A stretch of DNA of 24,356 nucleotides from a virus. The position numbers and the translations under genes are program-made. The stretch covers positions 1 through 24,356 of the IMG/VR virus record IMGVR_UViG_3300037156_000291, one strand, 5' to 3'. Under the pieces are notes generated by a model. It was not told where the DNA came from, did not search any database, and saw nothing but the letters and a program-made list of their open reading frames with translations. Positions 1 to 6,772 of this stretch are shown piece by piece. Position 1 is the first letter of the stretch. Every line of letters begins with the position of its first letter.

Positions 1-7
1 TGCTCAT
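1..7 (-). CDS. First codons of the next tail gene (probably tail sheath), cut by window edge
   Basis: An ATG lies at 7-5 on the minus strand and reads Met-Ser before the window ends. AAGG sits six bases upstream, a reasonable ribosome binding site. The gene starts 8 bases after the stop of the DUF2635 gene. In Mu-like phages the gene after gp37 and the DUF2635 protein is usually the contractile tail sheath (Mu gpL). That identity is inferred from gene order only. Confidence 0.35.
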
Positions 8-15
8 GGCTGACC

Positions 16-324
16 TTACTTGCTAAGAGGTGGCATAGGGGCAGCCGCAGCCGCAGCAGGAACGGCGGGAGCCGCAGCAGGAACGACGGCCGGCGCTGCG
101 GGAACAACGGGCGAATCGCTGGCGATGGGTGCGGGAATGGTGTTGCCAGCCAACACCTTCACCTCGACGATGTCGCCGCACTGCTGCGCGCGAAACCAGT
201 GCGGATCGTCAAGATCGACCTCAAAGCCCGTGCTGTCGGCATCGTCGATGCTGGGCAGCACCGCCTGGGTCTTGGGATCGCGCAGGCGGCAACCTGCGGC
301 AGTCTTCACCAAAATTGTCGTCAT
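16..324 (-). CDS. DUF2635 family phage protein with Ala/Pro-rich tail
   Basis: This 102-residue protein starts MTTILVKTAAG. Residues 1-55 carry the features of the DUF2635 family: a short beta-rich protein with a central PxxWFRxxxxGDIVEV-type segment (here DPHWFRAQQCGDIVEV). The family sits between Mu gp37 and the tail sheath in many Mu-like phages; its function is not established. From about residue 64 the protein becomes a low-complexity Ala/Pro tail ending PPLSK. The start is the ATG that overlaps the upstream gp37 stop (ATGA), so translation is probably coupled. A longer frame reaching back into gp37 is a shadow. Confidence 0.8.
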   Translation of the reverse strand: MTTILVKTAAGCRLRDPKTQAVLPSIDDADSTGFEVDLDDPHWFRAQQCGDIVEVKVLAGNTIPAPIASDSPVVPAAPAVVPAAAPAVPAAAAAAPMPPLSK

Positions 325-953
325 GAACCGGCTCCTGTGTCGGGCAAGGCAATCGAAAGCGTGTTGTTGGCGGGATCGTTGATCGCGGCGCCGCCATCGA
401 ACTGGGCGGCGAATATCGCGACGATCTCTGCCAGTCCGGCGCCGATCGGATCGGCAACGGTCGAGCGCGTGGTCGAATAGCGGGTGCTGAACTGCAGCCC
501 GGTCACCGAAAAGAAATGCTGCCCGCCGGCGCCGCCCGCCTGGCCCGAATAAAGCTCGTCGATCGACACCGGCTCCAGCGCCGTGATCGGCAGGCCCAGC
601 TGCTGCGCCGACAGAATATCGCGGACCAGCTCGGCGATCTGGCGCGAGCCCAGCTCGATCGAGGCGACGCCGCCGACGCGCGACGCTAGCGTCTGGGTTC
701 GGCGACTGGTCGAACCGCACAGCACGGTAAAATCGCCCTGCCATTGCGAGCCGGTGCTTGAGCTTTGCAGCACTTGCGACCGCGTGTGGGCCAGCAGCAC
801 GAACGGCGCCATGGTAACCAGCTGGTCCATGTTCTCGGCACCAAACTCGCCCGAATAGCGATCGACCGCCTTCAAGAGATTGCCGAAATTGGGGACCGAG
901 TTGACCTGGGAGATGCGCGCGATCATCGCGTTCTCGATCTGGGTGATGATCAT
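321..953 (-). CDS. Mu gp37-like protein (DUF1834)
   Basis: The product has 210 residues and resembles the DUF1834/gp37 family of Mu-like phages, found at the head-tail junction of the gene map just before the tail sheath. The N-terminus (MIITQIENAMIARI) is typical of the family, which opens with an amphipathic helix. A central segment includes an SVTGLQFSTRYS stretch. The protein is probably a structural or assembly component of the neck or tail; a specific role is not known to me. One base separates its ATG from the stop of the virion morphogenesis gene, and its own stop overlaps the DUF2635 ATG. Confidence 0.8.
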   Translation of the reverse strand: MIITQIENAMIARISQVNSVPNFGNLLKAVDRYSGEFGAENMDQLVTMAPFVLLAHTRSQVLQSSSTGSQWQGDFTVLCGSTSRRTQTLASRVGGVASIELGSRQIAELVRDILSAQQLGLPITALEPVSIDELYSGQAGGAGGQHFFSVTGLQFSTRYSTTRSTVADPIGAGLAEIVAIFAAQFDGGAAINDPANNTLSIALPDTGAGS

Positions 954-954
954 C

Positions 955-1509
955 TCAGCCCCCCATCACGAATTTGTGCACCAGCGCGTTGATCGTGCGT
1001 TCGTCCGCCGCCGACACGCCCAGCGCCTGGCGCCCAGGGATGGTGATCGCATGCGCGCCCACTTTGTGCTCGGTGGCGAAGTCGCTTTTGGACTTCTTGA
1101 CGAACCGCGACTTGCCGCGCGCCAGATCCTTGGTGCTGCGATAGATCGTCGTCGTGCGCTCGGGCTGCTTGATCGTGCCGCCCAGGAACTGGATGCGCGC
1201 ATAGATCAAATTGGTGCCCACTTCGACCTGGTTGGACGTCGCGGCAAAAGTCATCGACAGGCGCAGGCGTCCCGACGCCAGCAGCGCCTTGGCACTCGGC
1301 CCGCGCTTCTTCAGCGTCGCCTTCGACAGCGCCGCCCAGGGCGAACCATCGGGCGCGGTCTGCGTCGAAAAGCGGCGGATGGTCGACGACACCAGGCTCT
1401 GGCCCACGGCGGACATCAGATCCTTGCCCTTGCCCATGCGCTGGGCAATCTGGAACAGGACCTTGGTCATTTCGTCTTCGACCGTCGCGGTCAGCAGCAA
1501 GCCGGCCAT
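955..1509 (-). CDS. Phage virion morphogenesis protein (Mu gpG/P2 gpS family)
   Basis: The 184-residue product has the marks of the phage virion morphogenesis (tail completion) family. These are a basic N-terminal half with FSTQTAPDGSPWAALSKAT, which is the family's F-x-x-x-x-P-D-G-x-x-W signature, followed by KRGPSAKALLASGRLRLSM. Members help complete the tail or join it to the head. The start at 1509 is the ATG overlapping the stop of the gp36-like gene (ATGA). A longer open frame upstream of it is the shadow of that gene. In Mu, G sits between F and I. Here the family member lies after gp36 instead, which may explain the missing gene next to F. Confidence 0.85.
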   Translation of the reverse strand: MAGLLLTATVEDEMTKVLFQIAQRMGKGKDLMSAVGQSLVSSTIRRFSTQTAPDGSPWAALSKATLKKRGPSAKALLASGRLRLSMTFAATSNQVEVGTNLIYARIQFLGGTIKQPERTTTIYRSTKDLARGKSRFVKKSKSDFATEHKVGAHAITIPGRQALGVSAADERTINALVHKFVMGG

Positions 1510-1943
1510 CAGAAGTGCCTCAGGCTGCAGGACGTGAAGACGCGCGGGCCGCCGGAGATCTCGATCGCATCGCCTTCGACGGCGATGCCGACATCGGCGA
1601 TGCCATTGGCCTGCAGCACCAGCTTGCCCAGGCGCGCACGCTCCAACTGGTCGAGCGCATCGGTATAGGCCAGGCGGTCTTCGTCGCGGGGTGAAAACTG
1701 CAGCTTGTACCAGGCGATGGCGCAGGCCCAGCCCAGCACGATCCCGGTCACCGGGGTCAAGGGCAGCGTATAGCGCTCGCCCAGATAGCCATCCATCAGC
1801 TCGGTCGCATCGGCACACGCCGCCGTCACCAGCGCGGTATTGACCACGCCCAGCCCATCGCGATCCGACGCCTGCAGCAACGCTTCGTCGCCATAGCGCG
1901 TGGTCAGATCGGCACTGGCGCAATAGGCGTAGCTGTCGGCCAC
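1509..1943 (-). CDS. Mu gp36-like protein (DUF1320)
   Basis: The 144-residue protein matches the DUF1320/gp36 family by length, by position after the major capsid gene, and by its opening (YCASADLTTRYGDEAL), which is the family's usual Tyr-rich start followed by a helical bundle. Such proteins are thought to act as head completion or neck components. The start is GTG at 1943, supported by AGGAA seven bases upstream. It follows the capsid gene after an 86-base gap that holds a hairpin, so its dose may be set lower than that of the capsid protein. Confidence 0.85.
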   Translation of the reverse strand: MADSYAYCASADLTTRYGDEALLQASDRDGLGVVNTALVTAACADATELMDGYLGERYTLPLTPVTGIVLGWACAIAWYKLQFSPRDEDRLAYTDALDQLERARLGKLVLQANGIADVGIAVEGDAIEISGGPRVFTSCSLRHF

Positions 1944-1969
1944 AGGGTAGTTCCTATCGGATGATGCTG

Positions 1970-1999
1970 CCCCTGCCGGCCCGGATCGACCGGCAGGGG
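1970..1999 (-). terminator. Strong hairpin downstream of the major capsid gene
   Basis: CCCCTGCCGG at 1970-1979 pairs perfectly with CCGGCAGGGG at 1990-1999 around a 10-base loop. It lies between the end of the capsid T gene (2030) and the start of the gp36-like gene (1943). No U-run follows it on the minus strand, so a full intrinsic terminator is unlikely. An attenuator, or an mRNA processing or 3'-stabilising structure that favours capsid expression, fits better. Confidence 0.6.
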
Positions 2000-2029
2000 G
2001 TTGGCGTCGTCGGCGGGGGCGTTATGCGA

Positions 2030-2953
2030 TTACCAGGTGATGCGCGGCGTCATCACGACGTCGGCGGTGCCCTTCCAGATGTTGCTTGGCGCAGCGCCGC
2101 CGCCGCCAGCGAGGACGACGATCGTCTGACCTTCGATGATGGTTTTGGCCGCACCTTCGTTGCTGGGGCCCACCAGCAGCGTGTCGGGCACGAGGTTCCA
2201 CGGCTGACCATTGTCGCGCAGGAAGCTCATCATCTGCACGCGCGCAGCTTCGTAATTGTCAGCGGTCAGTGGCTGCTGCGAGCGGATTGCGGTCTGCCAC
2301 AGGCCAAAACCAACGTTGCTACGGCCATCCACGCCGAAATCGAACTCATCGCGCTTGAACACGTTGGGGTCTTTGAGATCGACCAGCGCGGTGAAATTAT
2401 AGGGGCGCCGCTTCTGGAACATCAGCGGCTTGATCACCTGCTTGGTGCACATCAGATACCAGGTTGCCCCGGCGCCCCCCATGTCATTCGAATAGGTGGT
2501 GTTGCGCTTCGCGGCGGTTTTGCCCGGGTGCGCGCCCGAGAAGAACGGCTGCCCGTCAAAGCACAGCAGCGCGCCGGCCTGCTGCAGTGCCTGGAAGGTC
2601 AGCACATCCGGGTGCTCGGAGGCGTCCTTGCCCAGCTGCGCGAACATCGGATTGAAGACGCCATACCGGTCGTCCTCGATCGCGTCGCGGGGGATCGATA
2701 CCGAGTTCTCGAACTTCTTGTTTTTGATCGCGTAGCTATGCACCGACAGGTTCTGCATGACGCGATCGCCAACCCACTCGCGGAAACCCGTCGACTGGCC
2801 CAGCCAGGGATAGAGTTCCTCGCTGGTGGTGGAATTGTTCTCGGTGCACAGGCGCTGGTAAATCACCGCTGGCGCATAGGCATTGAAGGCGTTCTGATAG
2901 ATCGCCTGCACGCCAGTGGTCAGGATCTGCAGGTTGGCGGTATTGAGGTCCAT
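2030..2953 (-). CDS. T: Major capsid protein (Mu gpT family)
   Basis: The 307-residue protein is a clear Mu-like major head subunit. It starts MDLNTANLQILTTGVQAIYQ and has the family block ending ATSEEL-type (here NSTTSEELYPWLGQ), then FREWVGDRVMQNL, and a DDRYGVFNPMFAQLG segment. It also has the late GLWQTAIRSQQPLTADNY and TLLVGPSNEGAAK elements. It forms the icosahedral shell with the HK97 fold expected for the family. The ATG at 2953 has AAAGG about ten bases upstream. It follows the protease/scaffold and decoration genes, the usual order for maturation and capsid genes. Confidence 0.95.
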   Translation of the reverse strand: MDLNTANLQILTTGVQAIYQNAFNAYAPAVIYQRLCTENNSTTSEELYPWLGQSTGFREWVGDRVMQNLSVHSYAIKNKKFENSVSIPRDAIEDDRYGVFNPMFAQLGKDASEHPDVLTFQALQQAGALLCFDGQPFFSGAHPGKTAAKRNTTYSNDMGGAGATWYLMCTKQVIKPLMFQKRRPYNFTALVDLKDPNVFKRDEFDFGVDGRSNVGFGLWQTAIRSQQPLTADNYEAARVQMMSFLRDNGQPWNLVPDTLLVGPSNEGAAKTIIEGQTIVVLAGGGGAAPSNIWKGTADVVMTPRITW

Positions 2954-2986
2954 GGGATGCTAGCCTTTCAGACGCGCTGGGGGCGC

Positions 2987-3412
2987 TCAGATGATCTCGA
3001 TGAATGGATTGCCGCTCACCGCGTCGATGTCGTAGATCCGACCCGCGACCGAGCGCGTGGCCGCGCCACCGCCGCCGCCATTGGTCAGGCCCACGGTGTT
3101 GTCGTCGATGATGTAGGCGATGGCGCCGATGTTGGCCTCGGTGATGGCATCGCCGCCGGCTCCCGAGTTCCAGGCAACGGGGCCGCGCCGGACCTTCACG
3201 CTCAGCGCGCCAGCCGCCCCGCCGGTGTTATCCACCGTGTGCTCGGCGCGGCCGACCGCGATCAGGCCGAGGGCCGTGCTGCCAGGCGCGGCGTAGCCGG
3301 CGTTCATGACCACCAGCGCGCCGGCATAGATCTTCACCCCGGCCGCGACCGGGATCGAGCGGAGCTTGCCATCGACATAGGGGGCATCGAAATCTGCGGT
3401 GAGAGCCGTCAT
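2987..3412 (-). CDS. DUF2190-like capsid decoration/stabilising protein
   Basis: The 141-residue product is Gly/Ala/Val-rich, with repeated beta-strand-like segments such as VAAGVKIYAGALVVMNAGYAAPGS. It resembles DUF2190-type head decoration proteins that often lie beside capsid genes. Segments of the form IAVGRAEHTVDNTGGAAGALSV and YIIDDNTVGLTNGGGG fit that family. It probably sits on the outside of the capsid as a trimeric stabiliser. It lies between the protease/scaffold gene (stop at 3416) and the capsid gene (start at 2953). The assignment rests on composition, length and position. Confidence 0.7.
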   Translation of the reverse strand: MTALTADFDAPYVDGKLRSIPVAAGVKIYAGALVVMNAGYAAPGSTALGLIAVGRAEHTVDNTGGAAGALSVKVRRGPVAWNSGAGGDAITEANIGAIAYIIDDNTVGLTNGGGGGAATRSVAGRIYDIDAVSGNPFIEII

Positions 3413-3415
3413 GGC

Positions 3416-3901
3416 TTAGGCAGCCTTCTGCTTGGAGGCGGTGTAGTCCGCCGGGGTGATGGCCAGCTGGGCGCAAACGGCCAGCTCGGCCGGGGTGAGA
3501 GCGCCGGTTTCGATCTTGCCGGCTTCAGCGGCGGCAGCGGCAACGGCGGGATCGATGCCACCGGCCACGATCACCGGTGCAGCGGCAACCCATTGGCCAA
3601 AGCCGTCCGGGTTCTGGCTGGCGTAGGACAGCCCCCAGTCACGCATCGCCGGGGTCAGCTTGCCAGCCTTCGACGCGGCATTGACCAGGCTGCTGGCATG
3701 AGCGACGCTGGCGCTTTCGCGCAGCGTGCCGACCTGCGTCTGCAGTTCGGTGAACGCGGCCATCGGCACATAGAGCGACGGATCGGGCGCGCCGGTGGCG
3801 AGGGTGCGGTTGGCCTCGGCATGCGTCACAATCGCATCGACACTGACATCGCTGGCCAGGCCGAGTGCGGCGGCAAGGCGAGCTTGCAATAGCTTATCCA
3901 T
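3416..3901 (-). CDS. Possible internal in-frame scaffold start (Mu gpZ-like)
   Basis: An in-frame ATG at codon 170 of the I gene would yield a 161-residue protein starting MDKLLQARLAAALGL. GGAG lies about 11 bases upstream. Mu is known to make a scaffold protein (Z) from an internal start in I, in the same frame. The break between protease-like and helical Ala-rich parts falls at this point, and the preceding HHVQPGDSSP reads like a linker. The ribosome binding site is only moderate. Confidence 0.45.
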   Translation of the reverse strand: MDKLLQARLAAALGLASDVSVDAIVTHAEANRTLATGAPDPSLYVPMAAFTELQTQVGTLRESASVAHASSLVNAASKAGKLTPAMRDWGLSYASQNPDGFGQWVAAAPVIVAGGIDPAVAAAAAEAGKIETGALTPAELAVCAQLAITPADYTASKQKAA

Positions 3902-4408
3902 TGGGCTGGAGTCTCCGGGTTGAACATGGTGGGCAGAGATCGCGCGGAGCTGCGCGTTGATTGCGGGCAGCTCGGTCAAATTGGGGGCGTTCACCAGGCC
4001 GGCGCTGACCAGGCGTTCCACGCGGCCAGCCTTGTCATGCTTGAAAGCAGGACTGACGTAGCGGTATTCCTTGCTGGCCACGGCCAGGCGCCCGCGCTCG
4101 GTCCAATCGATATGACCCCAGATCGCGCCATCGCGCACGTCGAGCTGGTCGATCCATCCCGACGCCGGGCTTTCCTGGCCCTGCAGCGAAGCGAACACCG
4201 TCTGGTGATTGTAATCGAAGGCTAGCGGACGCCCGCTCTCCATCGATGCCGCGACGACGGCGGCAGGCCGATCGAGATTGTAAGGGCCGCGCCCATCGAC
4301 ACCGCGACTGACCCCTGCTGGCAGCAGCATCAGCCATTCGGGCACAGCGCCGTTCTCGCCGTTCGGCAGGATGGAGCAGACTTCCAGAAAGCTGACTTGG
4401 TGAGTCAT
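3416..4408 (-). CDS. I: Mu gpI-like head maturation protease with scaffold C-terminus
   Basis: The 330-residue protein matches the Mu I family, a prohead protease with a fused scaffold. The N-terminal half includes GPYNLDRPAAVVAASM, then PLAFDYNHQTVFA with the His-containing block typical of the family, then AAGWI-like PASGWIDQLDVRDGAIWGHIDWTERG. The YRYVSPAF motif follows near residue 117. The second half (from residue 170) is Ala-rich and helical, as expected for a scaffold. The ATG at 4408 lies 67 bases downstream of the PI-like element and is the first gene of the putative late transcript, as in Mu. Confidence 0.9.
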   Translation of the reverse strand: MTHQVSFLEVCSILPNGENGAVPEWLMLLPAGVSRGVDGRGPYNLDRPAAVVAASMESGRPLAFDYNHQTVFASLQGQESPASGWIDQLDVRDGAIWGHIDWTERGRLAVASKEYRYVSPAFKHDKAGRVERLVSAGLVNAPNLTELPAINAQLRAISAHHVQPGDSSPMDKLLQARLAAALGLASDVSVDAIVTHAEANRTLATGAPDPSLYVPMAAFTELQTQVGTLRESASVAHASSLVNAASKAGKLTPAMRDWGLSYASQNPDGFGQWVAAAPVIVAGGIDPAVAAAAAEAGKIETGALTPAELAVCAQLAITPADYTASKQKAA

Positions 4409-4427
4409 GGTGGCGGGATTGGCCTTG

Positions 4428-4455
4428 CAAGGGTGCGTCTATTGAGACACCCTTG
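4428..4455 (-). other. Leader stem-loop between PI-like element and gene I
   Basis: CAAGGGTG (4428-4435) pairs with CACCCTTG (4448-4455). The stem can be extended by TCT/AGA across a two-base bulge, leaving a four-base loop. It lies between the late-promoter-like repeat and the I start codon, so it would form near the 5' end of the I transcript. A similar stem occurs beside the second copy of the promoter repeat. It may protect the mRNA end or bind a regulator. Confidence 0.5.
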
Positions 4456-4474
4456 TGCAACGCCGCCTATCGCC

Positions 4475-4510
4475 CTGTATGGCTGAAACGCTTCAGGCAG
4501 AGCCCGCTAA
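4475..4510 (-). promoter_or_regulatory. Putative activator-dependent late promoter element (PI-like)
   Basis: This 36-base element has a near copy at 13749-13784. The first 23 bases match at 22 of 23 positions, and the remainder matches with one gap in each copy, ending in GCTAA on the plus strand. It contains the dyad CTGAA-N4-TTCAG. It lies 67 bases upstream of gene I, where Mu has its C-activated promoter PI. A weak -10 candidate (GATAGG on the minus strand, 4469-4464) lies just downstream and there is no good -35, as expected for an activator-dependent promoter. The likely activator is the Mor/C-family protein at 13790-14212. Confidence 0.65.
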
Positions 4511-4846
4511 GAGCGCCCGGCGCGCGCGCCCCACAAAGCCTCTGTAAGCCCCGTCCGCCGTCCTTGGCTACCCATGGCCGGATTTTCGCCGAGACCCACC
4601 TCTCAGTGGCCTCTCACGTCCCCCATTTTGCCGTTCGACCCGACCAGCCCGGTGACGATTGCACCAGGACGCGCATCAGGCAGGTCAGTTTGAACGCAGA
4701 GCCACCCTGCGGCGGCGCCGGGCGGATTGCAGTATCGCTTTGCAACGTTGCCGGTCAGCCACCTTGCGGTTGTCCGGGCGTAGCGATCCCATGCTGCGTT
4801 AGTGGGGGTCGGCCTATCTCCTACCGTCCTCACTCCGCGTTCAAAC
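4511..4846. other. Apparently non-coding gap between F and PI-like element
   Basis: No convincing gene fills this stretch. A minus-strand open frame of 94 codons (4603-4887) overlaps the end of F, uses several AGA and AGG codons unlike its neighbours, has no clear ribosome binding site and matches nothing I recognise. The plus-strand frame here is Cys/Pro/Arg-rich and looks like chance. In Mu gene G lies in this position, so the gap may mark its loss, since a G-family gene occurs at 955-1509 instead. Confidence 0.5.
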
Positions 4847-4887
4847 TCACCTGTCTGCGCTGCCCTCCCACACCGTCTCATAGCCAT
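4603..4887 (-). CDS. Doubtful 94-residue ORF between F and I
   Basis: The frame begins MAMRRCGRAAQTGEF and ends GSNGKMGDVRGH, with three Trp and four Cys residues. It overlaps the last 41 bases of the F gene in another frame. Codon use is atypical (AGA, AGG, ACA, GCA) and no Shine-Dalgarno sequence precedes it. It could be a recently acquired small gene or simply chance in a GC-rich gap. I list it because nothing else accounts for the region. Confidence 0.2.
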   Translation of the reverse strand: MAMRRCGRAAQTGEFERGVRTVGDRPTPTNAAWDRYARTTARWLTGNVAKRYCNPPGAAAGWLCVQTDLPDARPGAIVTGLVGSNGKMGDVRGH

Positions 4888-6091
4888 GCGCGTCGGGCAG
4901 CAAGAGCAGGCGCTGCATCGCCCCGGTAGTGAACGGTGTAGCGCTCTGCGCCGTCGCCACGCTGACCTCCATCACCGGGTTGCCAACCTTGCCAGGCCTG
5001 GGCGGAAACACATAGAGCAGCTTGCGTGTCGCCTTGTCCCACAGCACGCGATCGGGCTTAGCCACCAGATCGGGCAACCGCATGAGATAATCTAGATTGG
5101 CCGCCGCGATCGAGCGATCCTCGATCGTGATCGCGCCCGACAGCGGCGTCGCGCCCTTGGCATCCAGGAAGTCGAGCGCGTCCTGGCTGATCGCGCCCAC
5201 CACCCGCCGATCGCCGATCGTGCGGCCCGAGCTGGTGACGCCATTGACCCATTCGCCGAAGCCCTTGGTCAGCGCATCGAGCATGAAGGTCACGCTCTGC
5301 GCCGAGGCGGCAGCTGCCAGCTCGGGCGGCGCCGACACCCATTTGGCGGCCGCGACACGCGCCTGGTGAATGTCGACCGCGACCTTGCCCGGGTTGTAGC
5401 CAAAGCCGGGGTCGACGCCGATCGGCACCTCGGTCACCTCACCGGTGCGTGCGTTGACGTATTGCCGGGTAGGCGAAGGCGGCGGCGACGCCACGGCTAG
5501 CCCTTCATCCTTCAGCTCGATATCCGACAGGAAGCGCCAGGTGCAGCGGCAGCCCCATCCGCACGGCGTCGCATGCGTTTGCGCCCACTCGCTGTCCATC
5601 GGCACCACAGTGCCATCCCAGGCACGATGCTCGGGCCGCGTGTGGTCATCATGGATCGCGCAATACTGGCCATAGGGGTGCGTGGCCTTGGTGGCCTCGG
5701 CCTTGGTCCATTTGCCCGCCGCATAGGCCATGCGCATGTTGACATCGAAGATCGTCTGCAGCCGGCGCGGACTGCCCAGCTGCGCCGACTTCACCTCACC
5801 GGTCACCGGGTCAGGCGCCAGCCCGCGTCCCCACCAGCCCTTGGCCTGCAGGAACGGTGTCAGGTTCTGCTTGAAGTCGGCAAAGGTGGTGCCGTTCTCC
5901 AACGCATCGACCAGCCCGGAATGGATCTCGGACAGGATATCGAACCCGGCCGACTTCGCCACGGTGAACGCGGCGGCATGATCGGCCTGCCACATATCGC
6001 GCCAGTCATAGGTCGGCGACAGCGCAAAGCCCTTGGCCTTGAGATAGGCCACCGCCTCTGCCGGCGGGAGGGATTTAAGCTCGATCGGCAT
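4847..6091 (-). CDS. F: Mu gpF-like minor head protein with C-terminal nuclease-like domain
   Basis: The 414-residue protein has the Mu F/SPP1 gp7 head morphogenesis domain at about residues 50-190. The conserved segment CAIHDDHTRPEHRAWDGTVV is followed by PCGWGCRCTWR (177-186). After a linker, residues 262-414 resemble the Barnase/EndoU/RelE-like nuclease domains (PBECR type) found fused to phage head proteins. Evidence is RRVVGAISQDALDFLDA, the DRSIAAANLDYLMRLPDLV block and VLWDKATRKLLYVF. The start is ATG 6091 with GGGAA upstream; a longer frame overlaps the DUF2786 gene and is less likely. It probably acts in head assembly near the portal and may be injected. Confidence 0.9.
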   Translation of the reverse strand: MPIELKSLPPAEAVAYLKAKGFALSPTYDWRDMWQADHAAAFTVAKSAGFDILSEIHSGLVDALENGTTFADFKQNLTPFLQAKGWWGRGLAPDPVTGEVKSAQLGSPRRLQTIFDVNMRMAYAAGKWTKAEATKATHPYGQYCAIHDDHTRPEHRAWDGTVVPMDSEWAQTHATPCGWGCRCTWRFLSDIELKDEGLAVASPPPSPTRQYVNARTGEVTEVPIGVDPGFGYNPGKVAVDIHQARVAAAKWVSAPPELAAAASAQSVTFMLDALTKGFGEWVNGVTSSGRTIGDRRVVGAISQDALDFLDAKGATPLSGAITIEDRSIAAANLDYLMRLPDLVAKPDRVLWDKATRKLLYVFPPRPGKVGNPVMEVSVATAQSATPFTTGAMQRLLLLPDAHGYETVWEGSADR

Positions 6092-6770
6092 GGGCCAGCG
6101 CTTTCCCGCCACCGACGCTGGTGCCGACTGCACCATGCAGTTCGACCTCGCGGCCACGCTCATGGCCAGCCCAATAATCAGAAGAAACGTCGCGGCCCTT
6201 GGTCGATGCTGCGCGATGCGTTGTGGTCGTCAGCGCGCCGCCATAGCGACGTTCGATCCACTGCTGCACGCGCTCATCCAAAGGTTGCCGTGGCATCAGC
6301 TTTTTGACCTGGCTGTAGACGGCAGTTGCCCATGCCTCGCAAAACACATCGGCGCGCTGGCGCTTACGGGCCAGTGAACAACGCTTCAGGCGGGTGCGGG
6401 TGTATTCGGCCCTCTGCGCCTTCAGCTTGCGAAACAGCACTGCAAAGGCATAGACGGCCACGGTTGGAGCAGCGCCTGGTCCAATGTAATTGCGCTCGCC
6501 ATCGGCGCCGATGATCACACTGACACCCAGCGCATGCTGGACCGTCTGGCAAAGCGCCACCTCCCACAGCGGCGCGCGCTGGGCGCAGTTGCCCTTGACG
6601 CTTTCCATGCTGATTTCCGAGAGCGCCACATCCTCATGCGTGATGCCATGGGCATCCATCAGCTCGCGCGCCTTGCCCATCGCAGCGGCGGCTTCATGTT
6701 CGTTGCTGCTCTTGCCCAGGGCGAAGCATTTGCGGATACGGGCCAGCAAGTCTGCTTTGGCGTCGTCCAT
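6075..6770 (-). CDS. DUF2786 family protein
   Basis: This 231-residue protein begins with a DUF2786 domain at residues 1-45: DLLARIRKCFALGKSSNEHEAAAAMGKARELM, then HGI. This is the family's pattern of a helical pair with L-x-x-S-x-N-x-x-E-A-x-x-A-x-x-K-A. The rest is basic and helical, with a final AGHERGREVELH-type segment. The family's function is unknown. It lies between portal and F genes, an unusual spot for a non-structural protein. ATG 6770 is chosen over the upstream TTG because GGAG lies seven bases before it. It overlaps F by 17 bases. Confidence 0.85.
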   Translation of the reverse strand: MDDAKADLLARIRKCFALGKSSNEHEAAAAMGKARELMDAHGITHEDVALSEISMESVKGNCAQRAPLWEVALCQTVQHALGVSVIIGADGERNYIGPGAAPTVAVYAFAVLFRKLKAQRAEYTRTRLKRCSLARKRQRADVFCEAWATAVYSQVKKLMPRQPLDERVQQWIERRYGGALTTTTHRAASTKGRDVSSDYWAGHERGREVELHGAVGTSVGGGKALAHADRA

Positions 6771-6772
6771 GA

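Noticed and set aside
325-744. N-terminal extension of the DUF2635 frame
   Set aside because: It overlaps gp37 in another frame and is Arg-rich shadow sequence; the ATG at 324 overlapping the gp37 stop is the natural start.
1961-3892. 643-codon open frame on the plus strand
   Set aside because: It lies antisense to the capsid, decoration and I genes, whose products are clear Mu-family proteins. Long antisense frames are common in GC-rich genes; its product is Arg/Gly/His-rich with no recognisable domain.
4453-4929. 158-codon plus-strand frame in the gap before F
   Set aside because: It has a Cys/Pro/Arg-rich composition, runs opposite to the operon and overlaps the end of F.
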